Below, one piece after another: positions 26,392-35,889 of a stretch of DNA of 64,000 nt. The translations under genes were made by a program, and so were the position numbers. The DNA is from Providencia rettgeri (GTDB lineage: Bacteria; Pseudomonadota; Gammaproteobacteria; Enterobacterales; Enterobacteriaceae), in NCBI RefSeq assembly GCF_023205015.1, contig NZ_CP096258.1:2666001-2730000 (forward strand), given 5' to 3'. The notes below the pieces were generated by a model. The model worked only from the letters and a program-made list of their open reading frames with translations, ran no database searches and was not told the origin of the DNA. Within the stretch, counting starts at the first letter, position 1; every line of letters starts with the position of its first letter.

Positions 26392-27600
26392 ATGAACACA
26401 AAAGAAAATTACGACAGAATTATTGAAAAAGAACATATAGGCCATACAACTATAGCCTTATTAACGAATCAAGATGCACTTTCAACCCGTGAAGTCGGTA
26501 TTTTCACATTAGAAGATTTAATGAGTATACGTCGGCACATTTACTTTTCCCTCTCTTTACCTTGGAAAAAAAAGGACATTCTAAAATGGTTTGGCATTAC
26601 CTCATCAACCACTTTACCCATAGATACAGACGAATTAATTAATACTATCATCAACATTCGAGATCATGCCAACACCTGGGACAATGTCGAGCAACATGTT
26701 AAAGAACAATCTATTAACCTATCACTCGTTAGCCGAAACATAACTCAAACAGGTGGGCAAATTATTGAATATATAAACCACATGCCTATTTTGAGAAGAA
26801 TATCAGATAGTTTGAATGACATTAATGAAAGTGAGTTAGACCAAATATTTTATCAAAATGATGACCAACAAATAGCTACCGAATTAATTAATATCTTACA
26901 ATTAATTAAAGATGATATTAAGGACCAATCCATTAAGACAAGTAATATTAAAAACATTATTTCAGATTTTAGAGTGCATATTACAGGAGGGTACCTCTCT
27001 AATTATCAACATGTTGAATCTTTATTATTTAATATTAAAGGGTTATATACGCAACTTGAACCTACTAATAATGAAAATACAGACACCTATTTACAAGAAT
27101 CACTGAAAATGAAAAAACAGGAGCTACAGCAACTAGAACTAGAGTATTCACACTTTGTGAAGCTAAGTTTCACAGGCTTAGCGGGTGGTATCATCGGCCT
27201 CATTATTACGGGCAGTATTTTCGGCTCTAAGGCTGAAAAAATTCGAGCAAGAAAAAACGAAATTTTAACAGAAATAACATCAATTAATGATCAAATCAAC
27301 AAAGAAAATTTTGTCAAAAAAGTTATCTTTGACATTCAAATCAATCTCCACAAAATTGATGGTCTTTTTAAAGATGCCCGACTCGCTGTTGACCATTTAG
27401 ACTATATGTGGCTCGTTCTTCTCACTGAAATAACTCAATCAATCGAGGTTTTCAAAAAAATTAATAATGCAGACAAACTTATTCAATTCATCACCCACTT
27501 TAAACGGGTGATTGCATCATGGCATACCATTCAAGAGTACTCAACACACTTAATAAAATTATTTGATGAAACACAACTAAGTAATACCCCTCCTCAATAA
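26392..27600 (+). CDS. xaxA: XaxA/YaxA-type subunit A of an alpha-pore-forming binary toxin
   Basis: About 402 residues, the length of Xenorhabdus XaxA. Mostly long helices, with a single hydrophobic hairpin at about residues 256-282 (SFTGLAGGIIGLIITGSIFG) followed by a basic segment (KAEKIRARKNEI), as in the ClyA-like XaxA/YaxA subunits. The N-terminal GHTTIALLTNQDALSTREVGIFTLEDL is also family-like. No signal peptide. The ATG at 26392 has GGAA six bases upstream; an ATG at 26380 is in frame but lacks one. Its partner follows 11 bases later. Codon composition is far more AT-rich than in the flanking men and nuo genes, suggesting acquisition. Identified by family resemblance, not alignment. 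Confidence 0.82.
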   Translation: MNTKENYDRIIEKEHIGHTTIALLTNQDALSTREVGIFTLEDLMSIRRHIYFSLSLPWKKKDILKWFGITSSTTLPIDTDELINTIINIRDHANTWDNVEQHVKEQSINLSLVSRNITQTGGQIIEYINHMPILRRISDSLNDINESELDQIFYQNDDQQIATELINILQLIKDDIKDQSIKTSNIKNIISDFRVHITGGYLSNYQHVESLLFNIKGLYTQLEPTNNENTDTYLQESLKMKKQELQQLELEYSHFVKLSFTGLAGGIIGLIITGSIFGSKAEKIRARKNEILTEITSINDQINKENFVKKVIFDIQINLHKIDGLFKDARLAVDHLDYMWLVLLTEITQSIEVFKKINNADKLIQFITHFKRVIASWHTIQEYSTHLIKLFDETQLSNTPPQ

Positions 27601-27611
27601 AAGGTACTAAT

Positions 27612-28595
27612 ATGCAAGATAAGCTAGACTTACCCATATTGCCCCCGATTGATATTTATCAATTAAGGAATATGTCAAATGAAATTTCCGCATTTAATAA
27701 AAATATAATACATTATGATTTTATCATCCACGGTAAAATACAAAAAATAGCAAGTAAAACCTTTAATATTAATGAGACTATCAGAAACTCGATACCAAAG
27801 CTAAAAATAAAATTGAATTACATTTTAAAAAGTGAATTAAATAATGAAAATACAAATATTCCAGAGGGATCTTTAGTCACAAGTTTTATTGAGGATTTAA
27901 CTGACTTCAAATTAGAACTGGAAAGAATAATCACTAAATTCAGTTATACCACTGATTCTTTATCACTCATTCACCTAGAAGAAAGCAATCAACATAAATT
28001 ACATCAATATACTGAGCAAAAAGAACTTCTCGTCACATCTAAAAACAATAAAACCTTAAAGATAAATGAAATCAACCAACAACACTCCGTTATTACCGCA
28101 GCAGAAGATATCATCTTAAAATCTAAAATCACGGATTTTTTAAAAAAACATTTATTAAACGATGAATTAATTGATTCAATTGATATGCCAATGAATAAAA
28201 AACAAATATTAAAATCAGCTGTTGCCTTTATTAAGAATTTATTATCAGTCATTGATGATGGTTTAGAGTTTGCACAGCTTGTCGAGGTCAGATTAGATTT
28301 AGGAAACCAAATTTTAGAGTTAAAAGAAGAGGTTAATCACATTGATAAAACGATATTTAAACTAGCCCAACTCATGTTATTAGCTGACCAAATAACAATC
28401 ATAGACTCACAAAAACTGTCAATTATCACTCAGATAGGTTTAATTAAAGATTATTGGTCGGAATGGTGTCATTTCATTAATGAAAAATCGTCTGAAAAAA
28501 CATTGAATATTCAAGAGGTCAATATGGCAAGTCAAGTACTTATGTCATTCTTAGATGACATGGAATATCAATATCAACGCCAGTTACCTGATTAA
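27612..28595 (+). CDS. xaxB: XaxB/YaxB-type subunit B of the binary pore-forming toxin
   Basis: 327-residue, almost wholly helical protein with several coiled-coil-like stretches (LEESNQHKLHQYTEQKELL; LDLGNQILELKEEVNHIDK). It has no signal peptide and no strong transmembrane helix. Position, size and helical pattern fit XaxB, which in Xenorhabdus and Yersinia (YaxB) assembles with XaxA into the membrane pore. AAGGT precedes the ATG. A terminator follows at once, so xaxAB is a two-gene operon. The subunit-B call rests largely on the pairing with the A subunit. Confidence 0.78.
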   Translation: MQDKLDLPILPPIDIYQLRNMSNEISAFNKNIIHYDFIIHGKIQKIASKTFNINETIRNSIPKLKIKLNYILKSELNNENTNIPEGSLVTSFIEDLTDFKLELERIITKFSYTTDSLSLIHLEESNQHKLHQYTEQKELLVTSKNNKTLKINEINQQHSVITAAEDIILKSKITDFLKKHLLNDELIDSIDMPMNKKQILKSAVAFIKNLLSVIDDGLEFAQLVEVRLDLGNQILELKEEVNHIDKTIFKLAQLMLLADQITIIDSQKLSIITQIGLIKDYWSEWCHFINEKSSEKTLNIQEVNMASQVLMSFLDDMEYQYQRQLPD

Positions 28596-28598
28596 AAA

Positions 28599-28626
28599 AA
28601 ACCGGCTACTCTAAAGTAACCGGTTT
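28599..28626. terminator. Terminator shared by xaxB and nuoN
   Basis: AAACCGGCTACT / AGTAACCGGTTT stem (one mismatch) with a CTAA loop. T-runs on one side and A-runs on the other let it act in both directions between these convergent genes. Confidence 0.85.
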
Positions 28627-28652
28627 ATTAACAATAGTATTTTTTGAAGCTA

Positions 28653-30113
28653 TTAATTAAGTACAGCAAGCGCTGTTGATGTCATATCAATAAGGGGTTG
28701 TGGCCACACACCAAAGACGATAACCGCAATGGCGCATATAACAGCAACCACTGTCCCTAGCGTGGCTTTTTCAGGGCCTGTATAACGTTCTGCATGTTCT
28801 GCATCACGGCTATATAGGCTAGCCATAAAGCGTAGGTAGTAATATAAACCAATTGCACTACCAACAACGACAGCACCTGTTAACCACCATAACTCTGCAT
28901 TCACCGCGGATGCAATCACATAGAATTTACCAATAAAGCCTAATGTAATTGGAATACCCGCTAGTGATAGCATCATCACCGTCATTACCGTTGCGAGAAC
29001 AGGTTTATGCCAGAACAGCCCACGGAATGCACTGAAATCATCTTGGTCATCACCACGGTAAGGGCTTGAGATGATACTCACAACACCGAATGCCCCTAAA
29101 CTCGCAAATAGATAACCCACTAAGTAGATTGCGATAGTGACTTGCGAAGCGACCGGATCGATACGAAGCGCAACCAGAGCAACCAATAAATATCCCATAT
29201 GTGAGATAGATGAGTAACCCAGTAAACGTTTTGCACTTTTTTGCGTGATAGCCAGCAAGTTACCAAACAGAATAGAGGCTATCGCAATTACTGAAATGAC
29301 AATCGACAATGTATTGCTATTGGTGATTGGTGCTTCCAGAAAGATACGTACTAATACGGCAAAGATAGCGATTTTACTGCCCGTTGCTAAAAAGGCTGAC
29401 ACTGGTGCAGGAGCACCTTGGTAAACATCAGGTGTCCACAGTTGGAATGGAAACAGTGACAGTTTAAAGCCAAAGCCTACAATGAGCATACCGAAACCAA
29501 TCATCACCAATGGTGCGTGAATTTGGTTATCAGAAAGACTTTGACCAACCGCAGCAAAACTTAAACTACCCGATTCTGCATACAGTAACGCAATTCCAAA
29601 TAACAGGAATGAAGACGCTGCTGCAGATAGCAGCATGTACTTGATCCCAGCTTCTAATGTGCGACTGCGCTCAAAGGTATAGGCAACTAAGCCAAACAGT
29701 GGCAATGAAATCAGTTCAATACCGATAAACATCGACGCCATATGGTTTGACATAGATAACAGCACACCACCCGCCACTGCAATAGCAACGAGCAAGTGGA
29801 ACTCATCTCTATTATCACCAAAACCTTCTAACCAGTGGTAAGCAAAGATAGTCGTTCCGATACCCGCTATCAGGACTAATGCACTATAGAACAGCGCAAA
29901 GCCATCAACACGGATAAGCGAAGTCACATCCATTAGGTAGCCGTCGGCCACCCAAATGAGTGAAAGCAACGCAATAATAAAACCAGATACTGTCAGCGCG
30001 GCACTGGTCAGGTGATCGCGTCGCCACGCAATGGACAGCATCACAACCACTGCCGTCAACCCGACGATCATCAGTGGCAGTATTGCGATCAGTTCTTGAG
30101 GAGTTATTGTCAT
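28653..30113 (-). CDS. nuoN: NADH-quinone oxidoreductase subunit N
   Basis: 486-residue antiporter-like membrane subunit of complex I with ~14 helices. Visible are the Lys-bearing proton-channel helices (FGFKLSLFPFQLWTPDVYQGAPAPV) and LLGYSSISHMGYLLVAL, the quinone-oxidoreductase/Mrp antiporter signature. Last gene of the nuo operon, ending at the terminator shared with xaxB. Length matches E. coli NuoN. Confidence 0.97.
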   Translation of the reverse strand: MTITPQELIAILPLMIVGLTAVVVMLSIAWRRDHLTSAALTVSGFIIALLSLIWVADGYLMDVTSLIRVDGFALFYSALVLIAGIGTTIFAYHWLEGFGDNRDEFHLLVAIAVAGGVLLSMSNHMASMFIGIELISLPLFGLVAYTFERSRTLEAGIKYMLLSAAASSFLLFGIALLYAESGSLSFAAVGQSLSDNQIHAPLVMIGFGMLIVGFGFKLSLFPFQLWTPDVYQGAPAPVSAFLATGSKIAIFAVLVRIFLEAPITNSNTLSIVISVIAIASILFGNLLAITQKSAKRLLGYSSISHMGYLLVALVALRIDPVASQVTIAIYLVGYLFASLGAFGVVSIISSPYRGDDQDDFSAFRGLFWHKPVLATVMTVMMLSLAGIPITLGFIGKFYVIASAVNAELWWLTGAVVVGSAIGLYYYLRFMASLYSRDAEHAERYTGPEKATLGTVVAVICAIAVIVFGVWPQPLIDMTSTALAVLN

Positions 30114-30119
30114 GGCGAA

Positions 30120-31640
30120 TTACAGCCCTAATGTTGTAAGTGAAGCAGAATACAGGTTATGCAATGTTTCCATAGAACCCATTGATGTATCTAAAATGGG
30201 TTGTGGATAGAAGCCAATGATAACCAGTAAAGCAGCCAGAGCCAGCAGCACACCAAACTCACGCGCCGTTAACCCTTTCATTTCTTTTTCTGATTTTGGT
30301 GTGCCGTAGTAAGTTTGCTGCATCATCCATAGGGAATAGATTGAAGCAAATACCACACCAAATACCATAATGCAGGTGACTAACGTGAATTGGCTGAAGC
30401 TACCGAACAGGATCATGAATTCACCAATAAAGTTACCTGTACCTGGCATTCCTAACGTTGCCGCAGCAAAGAACAGGGACATTCCTGGTAACCATTTAAT
30501 GCGTTTCCATAATCCACCCATCATACGCATATCACGGGTTTGTGTGCGTTCGTACAACTGACCACTAATAATAATCAGGGCTGCACCGGACAAACCGTTG
30601 GTGATCATCTGGACCACCGCACCTTGGTAAGCCAAGGTTGAACCCGCGTAAATAGCGACTGTCACAAACCCCATGTGGGATAAGCTACTGTACGCCGCCA
30701 GACGTTTAATATCCGTTTGTTTGAACGCCAACCATGCACCGTAAAAGATACTGATCACACCCAACGTCATCGCCACTGGCGTGAACTGGATAGAGGCTTC
30801 AGGGAACAGAGGCAAAGTAAAGCGTAACAGACCGTATGCTGCGGTTTTTAACATGATACCGGAGATATCTACAGAACCCGCTGTTGGCGATTGTTCCTGA
30901 GTATCTGCCATCCAACCATGGAATGGAACCAGTGGCATTTTAACGGCAAAGGCGATAAAGAAGCCTAACATCAACATAAACGCAACGTTGCTAGAGAGCT
31001 CTGCTCCCAGTAGTTGGTTATAGTCGAATGTTAATACACCTGAAGTATTGTAGTTTGCTAGTGCCAATCCAATGATGGAGACCAGCATGATCAAACCACT
31101 CGCTTGCGTATAGATGAAGAACTTAGTCGCAGCTTTGATATGTTGTCTGTTTTCTGACCCTTTGTGTCCCCAATTGGCAATCAGGAAGTACATTGGGATC
31201 AGCATCATCTCCCAGAAGAAGAAGAATAAGAACAGGTCAACCGCGGTAAAAATTCCCATCACCCCTGTGATAATCCACAGTAAGTTAAAGTGATACGCAC
31301 CTTGGTTCTTCTGGTTTTCACTCCAAGAGCTCAGAATCGAGAAAGCCCCCATGATAGCCGTTAATACGACCATCAATAGTGATAAACCGTCAATTGCTAA
31401 ATGAAAGTCAATTCCCAATGACGGGATCCACGGCATCAAGAAAACAGATTGCCATTGTGGAATACCTTGTGGATTAACAAGCGAGTAATTCCCTTGTAAC
31501 CACAATTGCACGGAAAGTATCAATGTTATTCCCATCGTCGCCAGTGCAATCCAACGCGGTGCGCGATGACTGAACCGGTCAGCCTGCCAGCTTAGCAGGC
31601 CTCCGATGAAGGGAATGAGTATTAGCCAGGGTAATAGCAT
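30120..31640 (-). CDS. nuoM: NADH-quinone oxidoreductase subunit M
   Basis: 506-residue antiporter-like membrane subunit of complex I. Conserved channel segments are AVKMPLVPFHGWMADTQEQSP (Lys and Trp of the proton path) and LAAYSSLSHMGFVTVA. About 14 helices. Six bases separate it from nuoN. Confidence 0.97.
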   Translation of the reverse strand: MLLPWLILIPFIGGLLSWQADRFSHRAPRWIALATMGITLILSVQLWLQGNYSLVNPQGIPQWQSVFLMPWIPSLGIDFHLAIDGLSLLMVVLTAIMGAFSILSSWSENQKNQGAYHFNLLWIITGVMGIFTAVDLFLFFFFWEMMLIPMYFLIANWGHKGSENRQHIKAATKFFIYTQASGLIMLVSIIGLALANYNTSGVLTFDYNQLLGAELSSNVAFMLMLGFFIAFAVKMPLVPFHGWMADTQEQSPTAGSVDISGIMLKTAAYGLLRFTLPLFPEASIQFTPVAMTLGVISIFYGAWLAFKQTDIKRLAAYSSLSHMGFVTVAIYAGSTLAYQGAVVQMITNGLSGAALIIISGQLYERTQTRDMRMMGGLWKRIKWLPGMSLFFAAATLGMPGTGNFIGEFMILFGSFSQFTLVTCIMVFGVVFASIYSLWMMQQTYYGTPKSEKEMKGLTAREFGVLLALAALLVIIGFYPQPILDTSMGSMETLHNLYSASLTTLGL

Positions 31641-31659
31641 GGCGCAATGTGTCCCTTAA

Positions 31660-33501
31660 TTAAACCAAAAGCAGCAGAGCAAGAATCAGCACTGCACCCA
31701 GCCCCAACGAGGCAACATACCAACGGATTTGGCCGTTTTCACTCACTGCAAGCCCTTTATTTGCCCAACGTGAAAGATGTGCAGGGATATTCATCAGAGA
31801 GTTAATCGGATCGCTTTCCAGTAGCCATGCAATACCTTTAAACGGTTTTACAAAGACTACGTCATACAGCCAGTCGAAGCCCCACGCTTGATACCACCAT
31901 GCGCTGAAGAAACGACCCACTGCAGTTTTTGCGATAGCATCGACTATTGAACGTCTAAACAGGTAGAGGAATACCGCAATCAACAGACCTGCGATAGCAA
32001 ACCCGCCAGAAATCGCTTCGAGTAAGACTTTACCGTCTTCACTGCCAGCCGCTTCTGCAGGGAATACCCCTTCGAGTGGTTGGTGAATTAATGCACCAAC
32101 AAACGTTGCAAGGATAGCCAAAATACCCAGTGGTAATGTGTGAGTGATGCCTTTAACCTTATGCGCTTTGATTTTTGCTTCACCGTGGAACACGATGAAA
32201 ATCATACGGAAGGTATAAATTGCGGTCATTAATGCACCGAGGATACCGGCCCACAACAATACAGTTTGTCCATCAAGCTGCGCACCCCACAAAATGGCAT
32301 CTTTACTGTAGAAACCAGCAGTAAACAGTGGCAATGCTGCCAGTGCGCTTCCGCCAATCAACATCACTGCGTAGATAAATGGAATTTGCTTACGCAACCC
32401 ACCCATTTTGAAGATATTTTGCTCGTGGTGGCATGCCAAAATAACCGAACCCGCTGACAGGAACAGCAACGCTTTAAAGAAAGCATGTGTCATCAGGTGG
32501 AAAATTGCAGCATCCCACGCCTGTACACCGAGTGCCAAGAACATATAACCGATTTGGCTCATGGTGGAATATGCAAGTACACGTTTGATATCCGTTTGAA
32601 CCAGTGCAGCAAACCCAGCCAGTACCAATGTCACCGCGCCCACAACGCCAACTAAATGTAAAACTTCTGGCGCTAATAAGAACAGAACGTGGGTACGAGC
32701 CACTAAGTACACACCGGCCGTTACCATGGTTGCGGCGTGGATCAATGCTGAAACTGGCGTAGGACCCGCCATCGCATCTGCCAACCACGTTTGCAATGGT
32801 AACTGTGCTGATTTACCGACTGCGCCACCTAATAACATCAAGGTCGCCCAGTTGATCGCACTCGAACCTTCAGCAAATTTCTGAGGTGCTAGCACCGCCA
32901 TTTCGCTGAAATTCAGTGTGCCCAGTTCATTCCACAGAATAAACATACCAATGGCGAGGAACACGTCACCGATACGCGTGACAAAGAACGCTTTCATTGC
33001 GGCTTTACCGTTTTCTGGATTGGTATAATAGAAACCAATCAACAGATAACTGCACAGCCCTACCCCTTCCCAGCCGAGATACATCAGCATCATGTTATCA
33101 GCGAGAACTAAAACCACCATGCTCGCAATAAACAGGTTAGTGTAAGCGAAGAAACGTGAGTAACCCTCCTCGCCACGCATATACCAAGACGCATAGACGT
33201 GAATAAGAAAGCCCACACCCGTTACCACACCTAACATGGTCAGTGACAGACCATCTAACATTAGGGTGAATGGGATATTAAAGGTACCGACAGACATCCA
33301 AGTCCAAAGTGGTTGGATGAAAACGCTACCTGCGTCTTGAGCTAAAAATTCATTGCCAGCATAGAATGCGACGATGGCCGCTAAGCCGACCGACCCCGCA
33401 CCAATAATGGCCGAAACGTTTTCTGACCAGCGTCCACGGGAGAAGGCTAACAACACCGACCCCAGTAAAGGCAACAGAATAGTTAAATAGAGTAGGTTCA
33501 T
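31660..33501 (-). CDS. nuoL: NADH-quinone oxidoreductase subunit L
   Basis: 613 residues, the same length as E. coli NuoL. This distal antiporter-like subunit has 14 core helices plus the long C-terminal lateral helix that runs along NuoM and NuoN. Channel motifs: SAQLPLQTWLADAMAGPTPVSALIH and VLAYSTMSQIGYMFLALG. Its start overlaps the nuoK stop by four bases. Confidence 0.98.
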   Translation of the reverse strand: MNLLYLTILLPLLGSVLLAFSRGRWSENVSAIIGAGSVGLAAIVAFYAGNEFLAQDAGSVFIQPLWTWMSVGTFNIPFTLMLDGLSLTMLGVVTGVGFLIHVYASWYMRGEEGYSRFFAYTNLFIASMVVLVLADNMMLMYLGWEGVGLCSYLLIGFYYTNPENGKAAMKAFFVTRIGDVFLAIGMFILWNELGTLNFSEMAVLAPQKFAEGSSAINWATLMLLGGAVGKSAQLPLQTWLADAMAGPTPVSALIHAATMVTAGVYLVARTHVLFLLAPEVLHLVGVVGAVTLVLAGFAALVQTDIKRVLAYSTMSQIGYMFLALGVQAWDAAIFHLMTHAFFKALLFLSAGSVILACHHEQNIFKMGGLRKQIPFIYAVMLIGGSALAALPLFTAGFYSKDAILWGAQLDGQTVLLWAGILGALMTAIYTFRMIFIVFHGEAKIKAHKVKGITHTLPLGILAILATFVGALIHQPLEGVFPAEAAGSEDGKVLLEAISGGFAIAGLLIAVFLYLFRRSIVDAIAKTAVGRFFSAWWYQAWGFDWLYDVVFVKPFKGIAWLLESDPINSLMNIPAHLSRWANKGLAVSENGQIRWYVASLGLGAVLILALLLLV

Positions 33502-33800
33502 CCGCGCATCTCACTGACTTTATCAATATTCAGGTTCTGACGATGACGATGGAGTTGCAGTAACAACGCCAGTCCAATACTCGCCTCCGCTGCAGCCAGT
33601 GCAATTGCCAAAATATACATAATTTGGCCGTCTGGTTGCCCCCAGAAACTCCCTGCAACAACAAATGCCAGTGCAGTTGAGTTAATCATGATTTCCAGTC
33701 CGATCAGCATGAAAAGCAAGTTACGGCGAATAACAAGACAGCTAAGTCCCATTACAAATAAAATTGCCGCTAAAATCAGACCATGTTGAAGAGGTATCAT
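33498..33800 (-). CDS. nuoK: NADH-quinone oxidoreductase subunit K
   Basis: 100-residue, three-helix membrane subunit. The conserved Glu residues in LIGLEIMINS and AAAEASIGLALLLQL form part of the proton path. Overlaps both nuoJ and nuoL by four bases. Confidence 0.97.
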   Translation of the reverse strand: MIPLQHGLILAAILFVMGLSCLVIRRNLLFMLIGLEIMINSTALAFVVAGSFWGQPDGQIMYILAIALAAAEASIGLALLLQLHRHRQNLNIDKVSEMRG

Positions 33801-34339
33801 TTTTGCTCCTCCGCATTACGGTCACTGACAAGATCAGCACCGTTTTCTTTACGGTCACGTCCAACGTGGAATGCGACGACTAAACCCGCTAGCAGTAGTA
33901 GTGATGCCAATTCGACAGCCAGAACATACGGCCCAAATAGGCTAATTCCCACTTCTTTCGCACCAATGATGGTTCCCTCAATGCCTTCTTGATAAGACAA
34001 CGAGGTAATGCCGTAAACTAAGATAGCCAGTAAAACTGCAGATAACACCGCAGGGCCAATCCAGTTTTTTGGCGTCAACCAAGCGCGCTCTTGTTCTTGA
34101 ACAGAACGCCCTAAATTGAGCATCATTACGACGAACACGAACAGAACCATAATGGCACCTGCATACACGATGATTTCCAACGCCCCAGCAAAATATGCAC
34201 CTAGGGAGAAAAACACCATTGACAGAGCCAGCAGAGAAACAACCAGATACAACAGTGCATGCACCGGATTTGTATTCGTTATCACCCTTAAAGTTGCTAA
34301 AATGGCAACTAGACCGGCGATATAAAATGTAAATTCCAT
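33797..34339 (-). CDS. nuoJ: NADH-quinone oxidoreductase subunit J
   Basis: 180-residue, five-helix membrane subunit near the quinone site. HALLYLVVSLLALSMVFFSLGAYFAGALEIIVYAGAI-type sequence is diagnostic (YFAGALEIIVYAGA shown). Charged C-terminal tail. The nuoI gene ends 12 bases upstream. Confidence 0.96.
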   Translation of the reverse strand: MEFTFYIAGLVAILATLRVITNTNPVHALLYLVVSLLALSMVFFSLGAYFAGALEIIVYAGAIMVLFVFVVMMLNLGRSVQEQERAWLTPKNWIGPAVLSAVLLAILVYGITSLSYQEGIEGTIIGAKEVGISLFGPYVLAVELASLLLLAGLVVAFHVGRDRKENGADLVSDRNAEEQK

Positions 34340-34351
34340 GAATATCGCTCC

Positions 34352-34894
34352 TTATGGCAACAGGTCTTTGACGTTAATCGGTTTCGCTTCGTTATCCGCT
34401 TCACCTTTGTCTTTACCTGCAATCGCCATACCCGATTTACGGTAAAAGTTATAATCAGGATATTTACCCGGACCTGAAATCAACAGGTCATTTTTCTCGT
34501 AAACCAGATCCTGACGTCTCCAATCGGCCATTTCAAAATCAGGTGTTAATTGGATTGCCGTCGTTGGGCAAGCCTCTTCACACAGACCACAGAAAATACA
34601 GCGCGAAAAGTTAACGCGGAAAAATTCAGGGTACCAACGGCCATCTTCATGCTCGGCTTTTTGCAGTGAAATACAACCCACTGGACAAGCAACCGCACAC
34701 AAATTACACGCAACACAACGCTCTTCACCGTCAGGGTCGCGCGTTAACACGATACGCCCACGGTAACGGGGTGGCAGATAAACCGGCTCTTCTGGATACA
34801 TTTGCGTTTCGCGTTTATCGAACGCATGGAGGCCGACCATCCAAATACTACGTACTTGGGTGGCGAAACCGACCAATAACTCTTTTAATGTCAT
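34352..34894 (-). CDS. nuoI: NADH-quinone oxidoreductase subunit I
   Basis: 180-residue iron-sulphur subunit that links the peripheral arm to the membrane arm. It carries two 4Fe-4S motifs, CVACNLCAVACPVGC and CIFCGLCEEACPT (clusters N6a and N6b). Same length as E. coli NuoI. Confidence 0.98.
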   Translation of the reverse strand: MTLKELLVGFATQVRSIWMVGLHAFDKRETQMYPEEPVYLPPRYRGRIVLTRDPDGEERCVACNLCAVACPVGCISLQKAEHEDGRWYPEFFRVNFSRCIFCGLCEEACPTTAIQLTPDFEMADWRRQDLVYEKNDLLISGPGKYPDYNFYRKSGMAIAGKDKGEADNEAKPINVKDLLP

Positions 34895-34908
34895 GGTTCA
34901 ATCACCCC

Positions 34909-35889
34909 TTACTGAGCGTTGTATAAAATCACTGCTGCAGTACCCAGCAGATTAAGCAGTGTCAACGGCAGGCAAATTTTCCAACCGAAAGACATCACTT
35001 GGTCATAACGTGGACGCGGTAAAGAGGCACGGATCAAGATAAACATCATCATGAAGAAGCCAGTTTTGATAGCAAACCACAAGAATGACGGCAGGAATGG
35101 ACCATGCCAGCCACCAAAGAACAGCGTCACAATCAGGGCTGAAACCGTTACGATACCGATATACTCACCGACGAAGAACAGACCGAACTTCATCCCTGAG
35201 TATTCAACGTGGTAACCATCCGCAATCTCTTGCTCTGCTTCGGGTTGGTCAAACGGATGACGGTGACATACCGCAACGCCCGCTATCGCAAAGGTCACAA
35301 AACCAAAGAACTGAGGAATAATGTTCCACATGCCTTCTTGGGAGTTCACAATATCAATCAGGTTGAATGAACCTGCTTGTGCAACCACACCCATTAAAGA
35401 AAGCCCTAAGAACACTTCGTAACTCACGGTTTGTGCTGACGCACGCATCGCACCTAATAATGAGTATTTGTTGTTACTTGACCAACCGGCGAATAACACC
35501 GCATACACCGCCAGACCTGCCATCATCAGGAAGAATAAAATCCCGATATTCAGGTCTGCCACGTGCCAAGTCGGGCTGACAGGCACAATAGCGAACGCGA
35601 GGAATAATGAACAAAATGCAATAACGGGTGCTAGTGTAAAGATTTTCTTATCCGCAAATTGTGGGATCCAGTCTTCTTTAAACAGCATTTTGAACATATC
35701 CGCGATTAACTGGCCCATCCCAAATGGGCCAACGCGGTTTGGACCATAACGGTTCTGGAATAGACCGAGAATACGGCGTTCTCCCAGACTCATGTAGGCC
35801 CCACAAGTCACAACAACCAATAAAATGACGACAGATTTAAGGATGGAAATTAACACTTCCATCACTTCAGGCGAAATCCAATCCATCAT
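34909..35889 (-). CDS. nuoH: NADH-quinone oxidoreductase subunit H
   Basis: 326-residue membrane subunit that forms the quinone channel with NuoB and NuoCD. GERRILGLFQNRYGPNRVGPFG and DQPEAEQEIADGYHVEYSGM are the family signatures. About eight helices. Its start overlaps the nuoG stop by four bases. Confidence 0.97.
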   Translation of the reverse strand: MMDWISPEVMEVLISILKSVVILLVVVTCGAYMSLGERRILGLFQNRYGPNRVGPFGMGQLIADMFKMLFKEDWIPQFADKKIFTLAPVIAFCSLFLAFAIVPVSPTWHVADLNIGILFFLMMAGLAVYAVLFAGWSSNNKYSLLGAMRASAQTVSYEVFLGLSLMGVVAQAGSFNLIDIVNSQEGMWNIIPQFFGFVTFAIAGVAVCHRHPFDQPEAEQEIADGYHVEYSGMKFGLFFVGEYIGIVTVSALIVTLFFGGWHGPFLPSFLWFAIKTGFFMMMFILIRASLPRPRYDQVMSFGWKICLPLTLLNLLGTAAVILYNAQ

